Assembly: GCF_002240225.1 (NCBI RefSeq)
Contig: NZ_CP022584.1
Coordinates: 3,704,594 to 3,768,593, forward strand
DNA length: 64,000 nucleotides
Origin: Paenibacillus physcomitrellae
Lineage (GTDB): Bacteria > Bacillota > Bacilli > Paenibacillales > Paenibacillaceae
Reading direction: 5' to 3'
Shown here: positions 41,435-50,292 of the stretch, one piece after another
Numbering within the stretch: position 1 is the stretch's first letter
Layout of the letters: each line of letters opens with the position of its first letter
The notes under the pieces: generated by a model
Told to the model about the DNA's origin: nothing
Database searches by the model: none
The model's input: the letters and a program-made list of their open reading frames with translations, nothing else
Position numbers and translations under genes: made by a program

Positions 41435-42139
41435 CTATTTAATAAAGACACTCCCGAAAGGAATGACCTCCCGCAGGATCCGCTTGAACAAACCTTCGTT
41501 CTGCAGACTGTCTTCAAGCTTGCGGCTTTCGCGTCCGGCCTGCAGCAGTACGGAGCCTTGGCCGGTTATTTTCCAGTGGTAGCTCATATGCTGGCTCGCC
41601 AGATGGTTGCCGTAAACGGCAAGCTCCATTCGTGCATTCTCCGGGTAGGCGATAACGCTGTCGGCCTGAACGTAAATAGGCTCGGAAGGGTGCAGAACGG
41701 CTTCGACAACATGTCCTTCCGTTAGCAAGCCTATCTGTCCAATGCCGGAGAACTTCATTTTGATGGCGTCACGGGTGATCAGCATGTTCTTGACGTTTAG
41801 AATCCGGCTTTGCATCGTCACACCGTCCGTATAATAGAAGAGGTGCCGATAATCGTACAGCAAGTCGCTTCCTGTCTGAAGCTCGACGGGTTTGAGATTA
41901 TAACCGGGCGGCAGGACCGCGATAAACTCGCAGGGGCCTGTCAGATCGGCACGGAGCAGCTTGTGCTTCCGGTACATGCCTTTAACGTCCATCAGCCGGT
42001 CTACACGACCGGCCGAGGCCCCGCGATAAGCGATGATTTGACTGGGATGCAGCATATGGGCGGTTTCGCCATCGCTTAGCCGGAAGGTGGCGGCTTCGCC
42101 CAAGGCTTGGAGTGTCTCCGTCTCAAAGCGGATATCCAC
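41435..42139 (-). CDS. AIM24 family protein
   Basis: A 234-residue protein of the AIM24/TspB-like family, which has a double beta-helix (cupin-like) fold of uncertain function; the yeast member affects mitochondrial inner-membrane organisation. The sequence is beta-rich with blocks such as MLHPSQIIAYRGASAGRVDR, LTGPCEFIAVLPPGYNL and QADSVIAYPENARMEL. The GTG at 42139 has AAGGAGG upstream. It lies 23 bases after the coiled-coil membrane protein gene and is likely co-transcribed with it. A membrane-organising role for the pair is only a suggestion. Confidence 0.83.
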   Translation of the reverse strand: MDIRFETETLQALGEAATFRLSDGETAHMLHPSQIIAYRGASAGRVDRLMDVKGMYRKHKLLRADLTGPCEFIAVLPPGYNLKPVELQTGSDLLYDYRHLFYYTDGVTMQSRILNVKNMLITRDAIKMKFSGIGQIGLLTEGHVVEAVLHPSEPIYVQADSVIAYPENARMELAVYGNHLASQHMSYHWKITGQGSVLLQAGRESRKLEDSLQNEGLFKRILREVIPFGSVFIK

Positions 42140-42162
42140 GGCTTGTCCTCCTTGAGGGATTA

Positions 42163-42606
42163 TTATTTTCGAAGCAGCACTCGCACTACACGTTTGAATA
42201 CGAAGTAACCGATGAATAATCCGACAGCTGTATACAGCATAACTCGAAGCTTATGGGAGGTTGTCTCCCGGGCGGTATTGATTTCCTGCAGCGTCTGTAC
42301 CGTTTCGGCAAGCTGGCGGTTCTGCGCCGAAAGCTGCTCGTTCTGCGCAGCCAGCGCCTCGCTTTGCTGCCGGTAGGTCTCCAGGCTGCTTTGTGTTTCT
42401 TGAAGCTTCTGTGAAGCATCATCGTAATTTTCCTGAAGGCGGTTGAGTTCAACCGGGACTTCGGAGAAGCTTTTTATACCGTTATAAACGTCATCGAAGT
42501 AGTTGGCTTTGGCGGAAGGGGCGTTGAAGTTCAAAATAAATAGACCAGCTATAAGAAGGGTTAAAACGTACAGGGAGCGGACGGCCAGTGATTTCGTCTT
42601 GTTCAT
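42163..42606 (-). CDS. Small coiled-coil membrane protein, unknown function
   Basis: A 147-residue protein without a family I recognise. Residues about 9-27 form a hydrophobic segment that could be a signal peptide (possible cleavage after SAKA) or an anchor. Residues about 45-105 are a Gln/Glu-rich coiled coil (LQENYDDASQKLQETQSSLE, EQLSAQNRQLAETVQTLQEI). A second hydrophobic helix (VMLYTAVGLFIGYFVF) precedes a basic C-terminus KRVVRVLLRK. The start is ATG 42606 behind AAAGGAGG. The layout resembles a two-anchor spacer or scaffold. It is in an operon with the AIM24 gene. Confidence 0.7.
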   Translation of the reverse strand: MNKTKSLAVRSLYVLTLLIAGLFILNFNAPSAKANYFDDVYNGIKSFSEVPVELNRLQENYDDASQKLQETQSSLETYRQQSEALAAQNEQLSAQNRQLAETVQTLQEINTARETTSHKLRVMLYTAVGLFIGYFVFKRVVRVLLRK

Positions 42607-42764
42607 GCGTATCGCCCTCCTTTCTTGAGCAGCAAACCTAAACGTAAGTAAAGGCAAGCAGGGCTTGCCACTATCTACTATTTATTACGCAGCCATAGGG
42701 CCTAAGGTTTCCTGTAATTGCAATTTTTTATGACAATTTTCGCGTTTTTTTCAGAAAAAAGGAG

Positions 42765-42783
42765 GACGGGCCAGCCGCCCGTC
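42765..42783 (-). terminator. Terminator of the AraC-family gene
   Basis: GACGGGC (42765-42771) pairs with GCCCGTC (42777-42783) around a five-base loop; on the minus strand a CCTTTTTT tract follows. Confidence 0.8.
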
Positions 42784-42951
42784 TTGGTGCTGCTCGGTGC
42801 CAGACCAGACCATTTAGCCGTTGGCCCGTTGCGTTGACTTGTTGCTGTTGAACATGTGCGGTTGGCGATGGTGTGATTTTTCGTATTCATAACGTTGGCT
42901 GCTTCAGTTGCGTTTCCTTTTTGTATGATTATTCGAACAAATTCTCCCCAA

Positions 42952-43833
42952 CTAATAGGCAAAACGCTGCCGGTATTTACGCGGCGACACACCCTCGTAT
43001 TTCACGAAACAGGAGGTGAAATAAGCCGACTGGTTAAAGCCGACTTCCTCGGCGATCCGGGCGATGGACAAGTCGGTCTGCATCAGCAGCAGCTTGGAGC
43101 GTTCCACGCGATAGCGCACCAGATAAGCAGCGGGGGAGCAGCCGAATGCTTTCTGCATGCAGCGGGCGATATAAACCGGGTGGAAGTTGATGCTTTCGCC
43201 AAGCGCCTTGGCGGTGACTTCCTCCCGGTAATGCTCCCGCAGATAAGCGGCGGCTCTTTCGGCGCAAACCATTTGCGCGGACGGAGCTTCGCTGGCTGCA
43301 AAATCCGCAAGCTGGCGCAGCACCTCCTGAAACAGCAGCTGCTGTTTGAACCGGCTGCCGGGCAGATGGAGTGATTTGCCGAGCAGGGTCAACTCCTCCA
43401 GCACATCGTTAAACTTACCGGGCTGGGACAGGTGCACATACTGCGGAATCAGCTGGGTGAAGGGCGTTGTCGTATAGGTCGGCAGAAAGACCGGCGCTTC
43501 GGACAAAGGATGCTCCAACCGGTATTCCGAATCCTGCTCCAGCAGCGTCCACGGTCCGGTTGTCTGAAAATGCAGCCAGAAATAGAGCGTATCCTCCTTG
43601 CATTCGGCCGTCGAATAATGGTAGCGGTCCGGCGTCAGAATGAAGCAGTCACCCGCGGCAACCTCATAGTCCCGGCCTTCCTCGCCGATATAAATACAGC
43701 CGCTCTGAACGAACAGCAGATCAAAGATCCCCGTATTCCTTCTGCTCACATGCCGCGAGCCGACAGGCAGGCGCCCGTAGTCACAAGCGATAAAATGGGG
43801 CAGCGGAGGTAACGTAAACTCCAGTATAAGCAT
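42952..43833 (-). CDS. AraC-family transcriptional regulator
   Basis: A 293-residue regulator with an N-terminal cupin-like AraC-binding domain (RNTGIFDLLFVQSGCIYIGE, then AAGDCFILTPDRYHY) and C-terminal double helix-turn-helix (AKALGESINFHPVYIARCMQ and IARIAEEVGFNQSAYFTSCF, ending in the usual GVSPRKYR). The start is ATG 43833, behind GGAAGGA; the longer in-frame reading to 43941 crosses the divergent promoter. It faces the MATE transporter gene, 160 bases apart, and may regulate it. The terminator is about 170 bases beyond the stop. Confidence 0.87.
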   Translation of the reverse strand: MLILEFTLPPLPHFIACDYGRLPVGSRHVSRRNTGIFDLLFVQSGCIYIGEEGRDYEVAAGDCFILTPDRYHYSTAECKEDTLYFWLHFQTTGPWTLLEQDSEYRLEHPLSEAPVFLPTYTTTPFTQLIPQYVHLSQPGKFNDVLEELTLLGKSLHLPGSRFKQQLLFQEVLRQLADFAASEAPSAQMVCAERAAAYLREHYREEVTAKALGESINFHPVYIARCMQKAFGCSPAAYLVRYRVERSKLLLMQTDLSIARIAEEVGFNQSAYFTSCFVKYEGVSPRKYRQRFAY

Positions 43834-43993
43834 AAATAATCCTTCCTTTTCTGAAGGGAGATATGGTTGGAATATTGAAACTTTAGGTTGTAAAAATGAT
43901 AGTTCCGATTCAGTATACCATCTATAATTTGTTTCAGACAAAAATGTGAAGAGGAAATGAGCGCCGCTCTTTCTTCCCCTTCGGGAGGTTGTA

Positions 43994-45418
43994 ATGTTGA
44001 AAAAAGAAGCGCCCTATAAATTCTCACTATGGATGCTCGCCTGGCCCATCTTTATCGAGCAGTTTCTCCAGTTCCTGCTGGGGGCGGTCGATACGCTGAT
44101 GGTCAGCCATCTGTCGGATGACGCCGTCGCAGTGGTTGGCTTCTCCAACCAGCTGTTCAACGCGCTGACGACCTTGTTTGTAACGGTGGCGAGCGGGGCA
44201 GGGATCCTGATCGCGCAGAAGATCGGCTCCGCCAAAGAGGAGGAAGCGCGAACGGTTGGTATTATCGGATTAAAGGTTACGGCTTTGATCGGACTGATTT
44301 TGAGTGTGGTCCTGGTTGCATTCCCCGGGCCGATCGCCCAAATCCTGCAGCTTCCGGACGAATTACTATCCCTGGGAGAAACCTATATATCGATCGTCGG
44401 CGGAGGCATGATCCTGACGGCGCTGATCGCGGTATTGAGCACTGAAATCCGCAGCACGGGCAACACCAAAGCACCGATGCTGATCGCGGTTGGTATGAAC
44501 CTGATCCACATCGGGCTGAACTATTGCTTTATCTTTGGCAAACTTGGTTTCCCGCAAGTCGGGCTCGCCGGGGTAGGCGTGTCTACCGTAACAAGCCGTA
44601 CGCTGGCCTGTATCGTGTTGTTTATTATTTTCCTGAATGCTTTCTGCCGGAAAATTAACTTTAAAGATCTGCGGCTGTTCGACCGCAAACTCTTTAAAGA
44701 GATTATGGACATCGGCTGGCCGTTGGGCGTCAACTCGGCAAGCTGGTTTTTCTCCCAGCTGGTGATCTTCTCGTTCCTGGCCATGCTTGGCGCAAAAGAG
44801 CTGGCTGCCCGGACGTATATGAATACGCTGGAGTCGTTTTGCTTCCTGCTTGGTTTCTCGGTTGCGCTTGCGCTGCAAATCCAGGTGGCCCACCTCTTCG
44901 GCGGGGGACGAACCAAAGAAGCCTACAAGGCTTCTTATAAAGCGCTGGCCATTGGCCTTCCGCTAGTAACGCTGAACGCGCTGATTCTCGTCTTCTGCGG
45001 CCGAAGCCTGCTGGGTCTGTTCACGGATGATCCGGTCATCCTGAACATCGCGGAATCTCTGCTGTGGCTGAACATGCTGCTTCAGCCGGGGAAAATGCTC
45101 AACATGGCCCTAGGCAACTCGCTGAATGCCGTCGGCGACGCCAGATACACGATGACCGTATCGCTGATCGTCATGTGGATCGTAGCCGTTTGCGGCTCCT
45201 ACCTGTTAGGCGTGTCCGCCGCTTGGGGCATCACGGCGATTTACAGCTGCATGATCGCCGATGAATATACACGAGGCGTATTTTCGTTCGTTCGCTGGAG
45301 AGCCCGCAAACGGCTCCGCATCAAGGAGCAGGAGCTGGAGCGCGAAGCGAAGCAGCAAAGCTGGACCGGTGGTGGTGGCGGAGGCAAGCCGGCCGGGGCT
45401 GTTTTTTCAGCCGAATAA
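43994..45418 (+). CDS. MATE-family multidrug efflux transporter
   Basis: A 474-residue, twelve-helix MATE transporter. It begins with the family's WPIFIEQFLQFLLGAVDTLM and has the symmetric second half (GWPLGVNSASWFFSQLVIFS, FALQ-type VALALQIQVAHLFGGGRTKE). ATG 43994 follows GGGAGG. Such proteins export cationic drugs in exchange for Na+ or H+. A Gly-rich tail (GGGGGG) ends the protein. It is monocistronic, ending in the terminator at 45472-45495, and divergent from an AraC regulator, which is unusual for a drug pump and could mean a sugar-like or antibiotic substrate. Confidence 0.92.
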   Translation: MLKKEAPYKFSLWMLAWPIFIEQFLQFLLGAVDTLMVSHLSDDAVAVVGFSNQLFNALTTLFVTVASGAGILIAQKIGSAKEEEARTVGIIGLKVTALIGLILSVVLVAFPGPIAQILQLPDELLSLGETYISIVGGGMILTALIAVLSTEIRSTGNTKAPMLIAVGMNLIHIGLNYCFIFGKLGFPQVGLAGVGVSTVTSRTLACIVLFIIFLNAFCRKINFKDLRLFDRKLFKEIMDIGWPLGVNSASWFFSQLVIFSFLAMLGAKELAARTYMNTLESFCFLLGFSVALALQIQVAHLFGGGRTKEAYKASYKALAIGLPLVTLNALILVFCGRSLLGLFTDDPVILNIAESLLWLNMLLQPGKMLNMALGNSLNAVGDARYTMTVSLIVMWIVAVCGSYLLGVSAAWGITAIYSCMIADEYTRGVFSFVRWRARKRLRIKEQELEREAKQQSWTGGGGGGKPAGAVFSAE

Positions 45419-45471
45419 AATAGGGACCTGGCCATCGCCATCAAGGGTTCCTCTGACCGCTGGCACCTTTC

Positions 45472-45495
45472 CCGGGAAGGGAGGGGTGCCTTTTT
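45472..45495 (+). terminator. Terminator of the MATE gene
   Basis: GGCACC (45472-45477) pairs with GGTGCC (45485-45490), extended by CTTTCCC/GGGAAGG-type internal pairing, followed by five Ts. Confidence 0.7.
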
Positions 45496-45609
45496 GGCAT
45501 GCCCGTTCATATTAAGTTAACATAAAGGGGATATAGTTAGTTCTCACAGAGGCTGCGGGACACAATTATGACTATACGGCGGCCGGTCAAAGGGGAGATT
45601 ATTTACAAG

Positions 45610-47337
45610 ATGTACAGTTGGAAAAGCTTTTTTCGTTTGATCCGTGATACCCGTCCATCCAAAGCGAAACTGGGGATTGCCTTGGGTTTATCTTTAATTT
45701 CCACGATTGGCGGGCTTGTTGTACCGCTGCTTACCCGTGATTTGGTGGACGGATTTTCTTTGCAGAACATTACGCCGCTGTCGGTGATCCTGATGGTGTT
45801 AGCTTTTGTTGCCCAGGCGGTATCCGGCGCGGTTTCGATTTATTTGCTGAATCATGTCGGACAAACGGTGGTGTCGCGGCTTCGGGATCGTTTGTGGTCG
45901 AAGCTGCTTTCGCTGTCGCTGCCTTATTACAATGAACACCGGACCGGCGATACGATTTCGCGCATGACAAATGATACGGCTGTAGTCAGAGGGTTGATTT
46001 CGGAGCATATTTCCGGCTTTGTGAACGGTGTGATTTCGGCGGTTGGCGCCATCCTCATACTGCTGTTTATGGACTGGAAAATGACGCTGATCACCTTCGT
46101 GGCGGTGCCTTTATGTGTCGCTGTCATCGCGCCGGTTGGCCGCCGGCTGTATCTCATTTCCAAAGACACGCAGGACGAAACGGCTTCCTTCACGACCACG
46201 CTGAACCAGGCTTTATCCGAAATCCGGCTGGTTAAATCGTCTAATGGAGAGCGGGTTGAATACGAGAATGGGCAAAAAGGAATCACCAAGCTGCTAAAGC
46301 TTGGCATTGCCGAAGGGAAAATGCAGGCGATCATTTCGCCCTTGACAATGTTTGTGATCATGCTGATTCTGGTCGTCATCATCGGTTACGGCGGCATGCA
46401 GGTTACGCAAGGGCGAATGACGGCGGGTTCGCTCGTTGCCTTCATTCTTTATTTATTCCAGATTATATTTCCGGTTACCCAGGTGACGCAGTTCTTCACC
46501 CAGCTGCAGAAAGCCAAAGGGGCCACGCAACGAATCATAGAAACGCTGGAAGCCGAGGAGGAAGACATTCATACGGGCCAAGAGCTGACTCGGCTGAATG
46601 AGCCGATTGTGCTGGAGGAGCTGAGCTTCTCTTATCCGGGGAGCGAGGAAGCGACGCTGGAGCGGATTTCCTTCAGGGTGGATCCAGGGAAGGTAACGGC
46701 TATCGTCGGACCGAGCGGCGGGGGCAAAACGACCTTGTTCTCTTTGGTTGAACGATTCTATCAACCTACAGACGGCGTCATGAAGCTGGGCGGAACCGAG
46801 GTATCCAGGTATTCGCTGCGCTCCTGGCGCGGACGGATCGGTTACGTATCTCAGGAGAGTCCGCTGATCGCCGGCTCGATCCGGGACAATGTCCTGTACG
46901 GCCTGGAGCGACAGGTGAGTGAAGACGAGCTGCATGAAGCGCTGCGCATGGCCTACGCCGATATCTTCATCGGCGATTTCCCGGAGGGGATGGAGACGCA
47001 GGTCGGCGAACGCGGGGTCAAGCTGTCCGGCGGCCAGCGGCAGCGGATTGCGATTGCCCGGGCGATTCTGCGTAATCCTGACCTGCTCATGCTGGATGAA
47101 GCGACTTCCAGTCTTGACAGCAAATCGGAAGCGATCGTCCAGGAGGCGCTGTCGAACCTGATGAAGGGGCGGACGACGCTGGTCATTGCCCACCGCTTGT
47201 CCACGGTAGTGGATGCGGATCAGATTTTATTTATCGAGAAGGGAAGGATCACCGGCCGGGGCACCCATGCCCAGCTGTATGAGGTGCATGATTTGTACCG
47301 GGAGTTTGCGGATCATCAGCTCAAGGTTCGGGCTTAG
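45610..47337 (+). CDS. BmrA-like ABC multidrug exporter (half-transporter)
   Basis: A 575-residue homodimer-type exporter with a fused membrane and ATPase domain. Six helices occupy about residues 1-310 (starting KLGIALGLSLISTIGGLVVP), and the ATPase domain follows with Walker A GPSGGGKTT, signature LSGGQRQRIAIARA and Walker B LLMLDEATSSLD. The N-terminus and the LLTRDLVDGFS motif resemble Bacillus BmrA. I prefer ATG 45610, behind AAAGGGGAGAT; an in-frame ATG at 45568 is also possible and would add 14 basic residues. It is a single gene with a strong terminator. Confidence 0.9.
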   Translation: MYSWKSFFRLIRDTRPSKAKLGIALGLSLISTIGGLVVPLLTRDLVDGFSLQNITPLSVILMVLAFVAQAVSGAVSIYLLNHVGQTVVSRLRDRLWSKLLSLSLPYYNEHRTGDTISRMTNDTAVVRGLISEHISGFVNGVISAVGAILILLFMDWKMTLITFVAVPLCVAVIAPVGRRLYLISKDTQDETASFTTTLNQALSEIRLVKSSNGERVEYENGQKGITKLLKLGIAEGKMQAIISPLTMFVIMLILVVIIGYGGMQVTQGRMTAGSLVAFILYLFQIIFPVTQVTQFFTQLQKAKGATQRIIETLEAEEEDIHTGQELTRLNEPIVLEELSFSYPGSEEATLERISFRVDPGKVTAIVGPSGGGKTTLFSLVERFYQPTDGVMKLGGTEVSRYSLRSWRGRIGYVSQESPLIAGSIRDNVLYGLERQVSEDELHEALRMAYADIFIGDFPEGMETQVGERGVKLSGGQRQRIAIARAILRNPDLLMLDEATSSLDSKSEAIVQEALSNLMKGRTTLVIAHRLSTVVDADQILFIEKGRITGRGTHAQLYEVHDLYREFADHQLKVRA

Positions 47338-47384
47338 GCTTTCCGATTTGGTGAGATGTCTGATGTTTGCTAATAGAACTGACA

Positions 47385-47425
47385 GGAACGGAACGTGATG
47401 ATGCGTTTCGTTCCTTATTTTTTTG
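47385..47425 (+). terminator. Terminator of the BmrA-like gene
   Basis: GGAACGGAACGT (47385-47396) pairs with GCGTTTCGTTCC (47403-47414, two G-T pairs) around GATGAT, followed by TTATTTTTTT. Confidence 0.92.
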
Positions 47426-47464
47426 TACAGGCTGCTGCACTTGTGGGGTATACTTCCTCTGATT

Positions 47465-47514
47465 GGAGAAATTTTCTCCAAAGAATCTGATACATTTCTC
47501 CTGCGGCGTCCGTC
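47465..47514 (+). promoter_or_regulatory. Candidate ECF-type promoter and palindrome upstream of the second sigma gene
   Basis: TGATAC (47488-47493) and CGTC (47511-47514) are separated by 17 bases, close to the TGAAAC/CGT pattern of Bacillus ECF promoters, so the sigma factor may drive its own operon. Just upstream GGAGAA-ATT-TTCTCC (47465-47479) is a perfect inverted repeat. Confidence 0.5.
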
Positions 47515-47551
47515 TTCTATACAGCTGCGGCAAGAAAGGAGGCTGGAACCA

Positions 47552-48100
47552 TTGACGATTCCGGAATCGGCGACATTCAAACAACTATTCCACCAGCATT
47601 ACCCCGCGGTGCTGCGCAAGCTGACCGGCCTGCTGGGGGATAAAGCGATAGCGGAAGATTTGGCACAGGAAACGTTCTTGAAAATGTACCGCCAGCCGCC
47701 GGACCAACTGGATTCGGCAGGTGCATGGCTGCACAGGGTAGCAACCCGGCTGGCTTATGACTATATGGGCAGCGCCGCCAGACAGCGGAAGCTGACGGAG
47801 CGGCAGGAGCTGCTGCTGGGAGCCGAAGGGACGGCAAGCCCTTCAGGTGAAGAAGAGCTGATTCGACAGCTCGACCAAGAGGAGGTTCGGGGCTGGCTGC
47901 AACAGCTGCCGGAGCGAGACCGTAAGGCGTTGCTGCTGCGGTATTCGGGTTACACGTACGCTGAGATTGCCCATGAGCTTTCCGTTAGACCGCCTGTGGT
48001 AGGCACGCTGCTGGCCCGGGCAACGGAGCGGCTGCGCAAATGCGCTGGCGAATCGGCCCATATGGAGCAGGGGACTTCCGTAGAGCAAGGGCTTCGATGA
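47552..48100 (+). CDS. ECF-family RNA polymerase sigma factor
   Basis: A 182-residue ECF sigma factor, different from the one at 6398. Region 2 contains LLGDKAIAEDLAQETFLKMY and the RVATRLAYDYMGSAARQRK segment; region 4 has the helix-turn-helix YTYAEIAHELSVRPPVVGTL. The start is TTG 47552 behind AAAGGAGG; the in-frame extension to 47423 lies over the promoter. The operon continues with a probable anti-sigma factor and an ABC-2 transporter (gaps of 27, then overlaps). A candidate self-recognised promoter lies upstream. Confidence 0.9.
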   Translation: MTIPESATFKQLFHQHYPAVLRKLTGLLGDKAIAEDLAQETFLKMYRQPPDQLDSAGAWLHRVATRLAYDYMGSAARQRKLTERQELLLGAEGTASPSGEEELIRQLDQEEVRGWLQQLPERDRKALLLRYSGYTYAEIAHELSVRPPVVGTLLARATERLRKCAGESAHMEQGTSVEQGLR

Positions 48101-48127
48101 AATAACAGGTGAAGGAGATGAACAAAG

Positions 48128-49351
48128 ATGGCCAAAGAACAATCAGATATAAACAAGGTGCAGAGCCAAGAAGAGACCGATATGGCCTGGAAGCGGCTAA
48201 TGAAGGCGCTGGAGCAGGAGCCGGCCAATGATTATTGGGAACAAGCTGACCGGCAGGGCGGGATCCCGGCTGCTTCCAAGGAAAGAGTCGAGACTTATCG
48301 GCTGCAGGAGGAGCTTAACACGGCTCAGGGTTCGGCTTTGATCGAAAGCGGAGCTGCTGCTTCGGGAATGAAGCTGGAGAACGAAGTTCATGTAGACCGT
48401 GCGGCAGCACCGGCAGTACAGGCAGTGCAGGCAGTGCACAATTCGCCTGCAGCCAAACCGCGGAAACGAGGAAGCGGCAGAGCGCGCAAATGGACGGCTT
48501 TGGCTGCAGCCGCGGCTGTGGCAGCTGTAGTGACCGTAACTCCGGCCGGTAACAAGGCGCTGGCTTCCATTCTGGGACAATTCCGGATGGAGCAGGTAAC
48601 CGAAGTGAACGAGAAGGATATGGAGCAGCTGTTCAACTCGGTCTTCCAGTCGGGTATTTCGGACAAGGAGATTAACCGGTTTGGTACCTTTACGGTGGAG
48701 ACCGGCAAGGGGTATGGTGAATTGACGGCTCAAGAGGCAATCAAGGAGGCAGGTGTTCCGATGCTGCCTGAATCGGTGACCGGGAAGCAGCAGCATATTT
48801 ACGTGAGCCCCGGCAGCAAGCTGAGCTTGACCATGAAGGTCAATGAAATCAATAAAGTCATGAAGCAGCTGGGAGCAAGCAAGCTCTTCCCGTCCAGCAT
48901 AGATGGCAAGACGATTACGCTGGAATCGTCGCCGATCGTTTATTACGATGTGGCGCTGGGCAGCAAGGACATCGTCGGGAATTTATCGCAAACACGGGTT
49001 CCTTCCGTGTCAATTGACGATACAGCCGATGTGCATGAGGCGATTGAGGCCGTTATCCAGTTCCCGCTCCTGCCGCAGCAGCTTAAAGAGAGCCTGCAGC
49101 AGAGCCAGTTCCTGACTACGGGTGAAATACCGCTGCCGGTATTTACCGAGAACGGAACCCAAACGCAGCAGATCGCCATAGGCCAGACTAAAGTGCTGCT
49201 AAACACCCATCATTACCAGGATTCCAAACAGCTTGAAGCGATTTGGGTGAAGGACGGCTCCTTATATACCTACAACATCTATGTTAATAATGAGCAGACC
49301 GGGGTCGATCAGCAGTTCCGCACCAAATTGCAGGAGTTGGTTGAAGCGTGA
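48128..49351 (+). CDS. Probable membrane anti-sigma factor
   Basis: A 407-residue single-pass membrane protein that I assign as anti-sigma factor mainly by position, directly after an ECF sigma gene. The cytoplasmic part (1-115) includes an Ala/Val-rich low-complexity segment (PAVQAVQAVHN); a basic stretch RKRGSGRARK precedes the membrane helix at about 120-140; the rest is extracytoplasmic without a recognised family. The ALASILGQFRMEQVTEV segment after the helix resembles that of other anti-sigma proteins with DUF4367/DUF4179-type domains. The stop overlaps the GTG of the ABC ATPase gene, so the four genes form one operon. Confidence 0.65.
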   Translation: MAKEQSDINKVQSQEETDMAWKRLMKALEQEPANDYWEQADRQGGIPAASKERVETYRLQEELNTAQGSALIESGAAASGMKLENEVHVDRAAAPAVQAVQAVHNSPAAKPRKRGSGRARKWTALAAAAAVAAVVTVTPAGNKALASILGQFRMEQVTEVNEKDMEQLFNSVFQSGISDKEINRFGTFTVETGKGYGELTAQEAIKEAGVPMLPESVTGKQQHIYVSPGSKLSLTMKVNEINKVMKQLGASKLFPSSIDGKTITLESSPIVYYDVALGSKDIVGNLSQTRVPSVSIDDTADVHEAIEAVIQFPLLPQQLKESLQQSQFLTTGEIPLPVFTENGTQTQQIAIGQTKVLLNTHHYQDSKQLEAIWVKDGSLYTYNIYVNNEQTGVDQQFRTKLQELVEA

Positions 49352-50292
49352 TTGCTATACAGTCTGAAGGTTTAACAAAACAATTTCATAACGGCCGGGG
49401 GTGCCGCGATGTATCCATCACGGTGCAGGAAGGGGAAGCCTTTGGCTTCCTCGGCCCCAATGGCGCAGGTAAAAGCACATTCGTCAAAATGCTGGTCGGC
49501 CTGATCTTCCCTACGGAAGGTCGGGCTTCCCTGTTTGGCGAGCCTGTCGGCAGTTTGGCCGCCCGGCGATACATCGGTTATCTGCCGGAGCTGTACCGGT
49601 ATCAGGAATGGCTGACGGGAGAAGAGGTCGTGCGTCTTCATGCCAAGCTGTGCGCATTATCCCGCAGCGAAGCCAACCGGAGAGTTCCAGAGATGCTGGA
49701 GCGGGTTGGCATCGGTCTGCGGTCGAAGGACCGGGTCAAGAACTATTCCAAAGGCATGCAGCAGCGTCTGGGTCTGGCCTGCGCACTCGTCAGCGATCCG
49801 AAGATTCTGTTCCTGGACGAGCCCTCATCGGCGATGGACCCGATCGGTCGCAGCAAGGTCCGGCAGCTGCTGCATGAATGGAAAGCGGAGGGGAAAACGA
49901 TCTTCCTGAACTCCCATCTTATGGAGGATGTAGAGTCCATATGCGACCGTGTCGCGCTGCTGAATAACGGCGAAATTCTGCAGCAGGGCAGGGTTGAAGA
50001 TGTGCTTCATCAGCGGCCGGTTTGGCAAATCAGGGTCGGCGGCTTTACGCCGTCTATGCTGGACTGGCTTCGGGAAGAAACAGGCCTCACCATTCAGGTG
50101 GCCGGATTGGAAGTGGACGGTTCAGCCGTACTTGAAGCGGAGCTCCGGAATGAGGAGCAGGCCGGATGGCTTCATGCTCTGGTGATGGAGCAGGGCATGA
50201 CGCTGTACGAAAGCGCACGCGCCAAAACGCGGCTTGAGGAATGGTTTGTCGCCGAACTTGCCGGCAAGAGCCACAGGGGGGAAAAGGCATGA
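49348..50292 (+). CDS. ABC-2-type transporter ATP-binding protein
   Basis: A 314-residue ATPase of the ABC-2 (drug/antibiotic export, CcmA-like) class. Walker A is GPNGAGKST near residue 35, the signature is the variant YSKGMQQRLGLACAL and Walker B is ILFLDEPSSAMDP. A C-terminal extension of about 90 residues (from ILQQGRVEDVLHQRPVWQIR) is usual in this class. The GTG start overlaps the upstream stop. It pairs with the permease gene that overlaps its own stop (ATGA). Control by the ECF sigma factor in the same operon suggests a role in envelope stress or resistance. Confidence 0.9.
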   Translation: MIAIQSEGLTKQFHNGRGCRDVSITVQEGEAFGFLGPNGAGKSTFVKMLVGLIFPTEGRASLFGEPVGSLAARRYIGYLPELYRYQEWLTGEEVVRLHAKLCALSRSEANRRVPEMLERVGIGLRSKDRVKNYSKGMQQRLGLACALVSDPKILFLDEPSSAMDPIGRSKVRQLLHEWKAEGKTIFLNSHLMEDVESICDRVALLNNGEILQQGRVEDVLHQRPVWQIRVGGFTPSMLDWLREETGLTIQVAGLEVDGSAVLEAELRNEEQAGWLHALVMEQGMTLYESARAKTRLEEWFVAELAGKSHRGEKA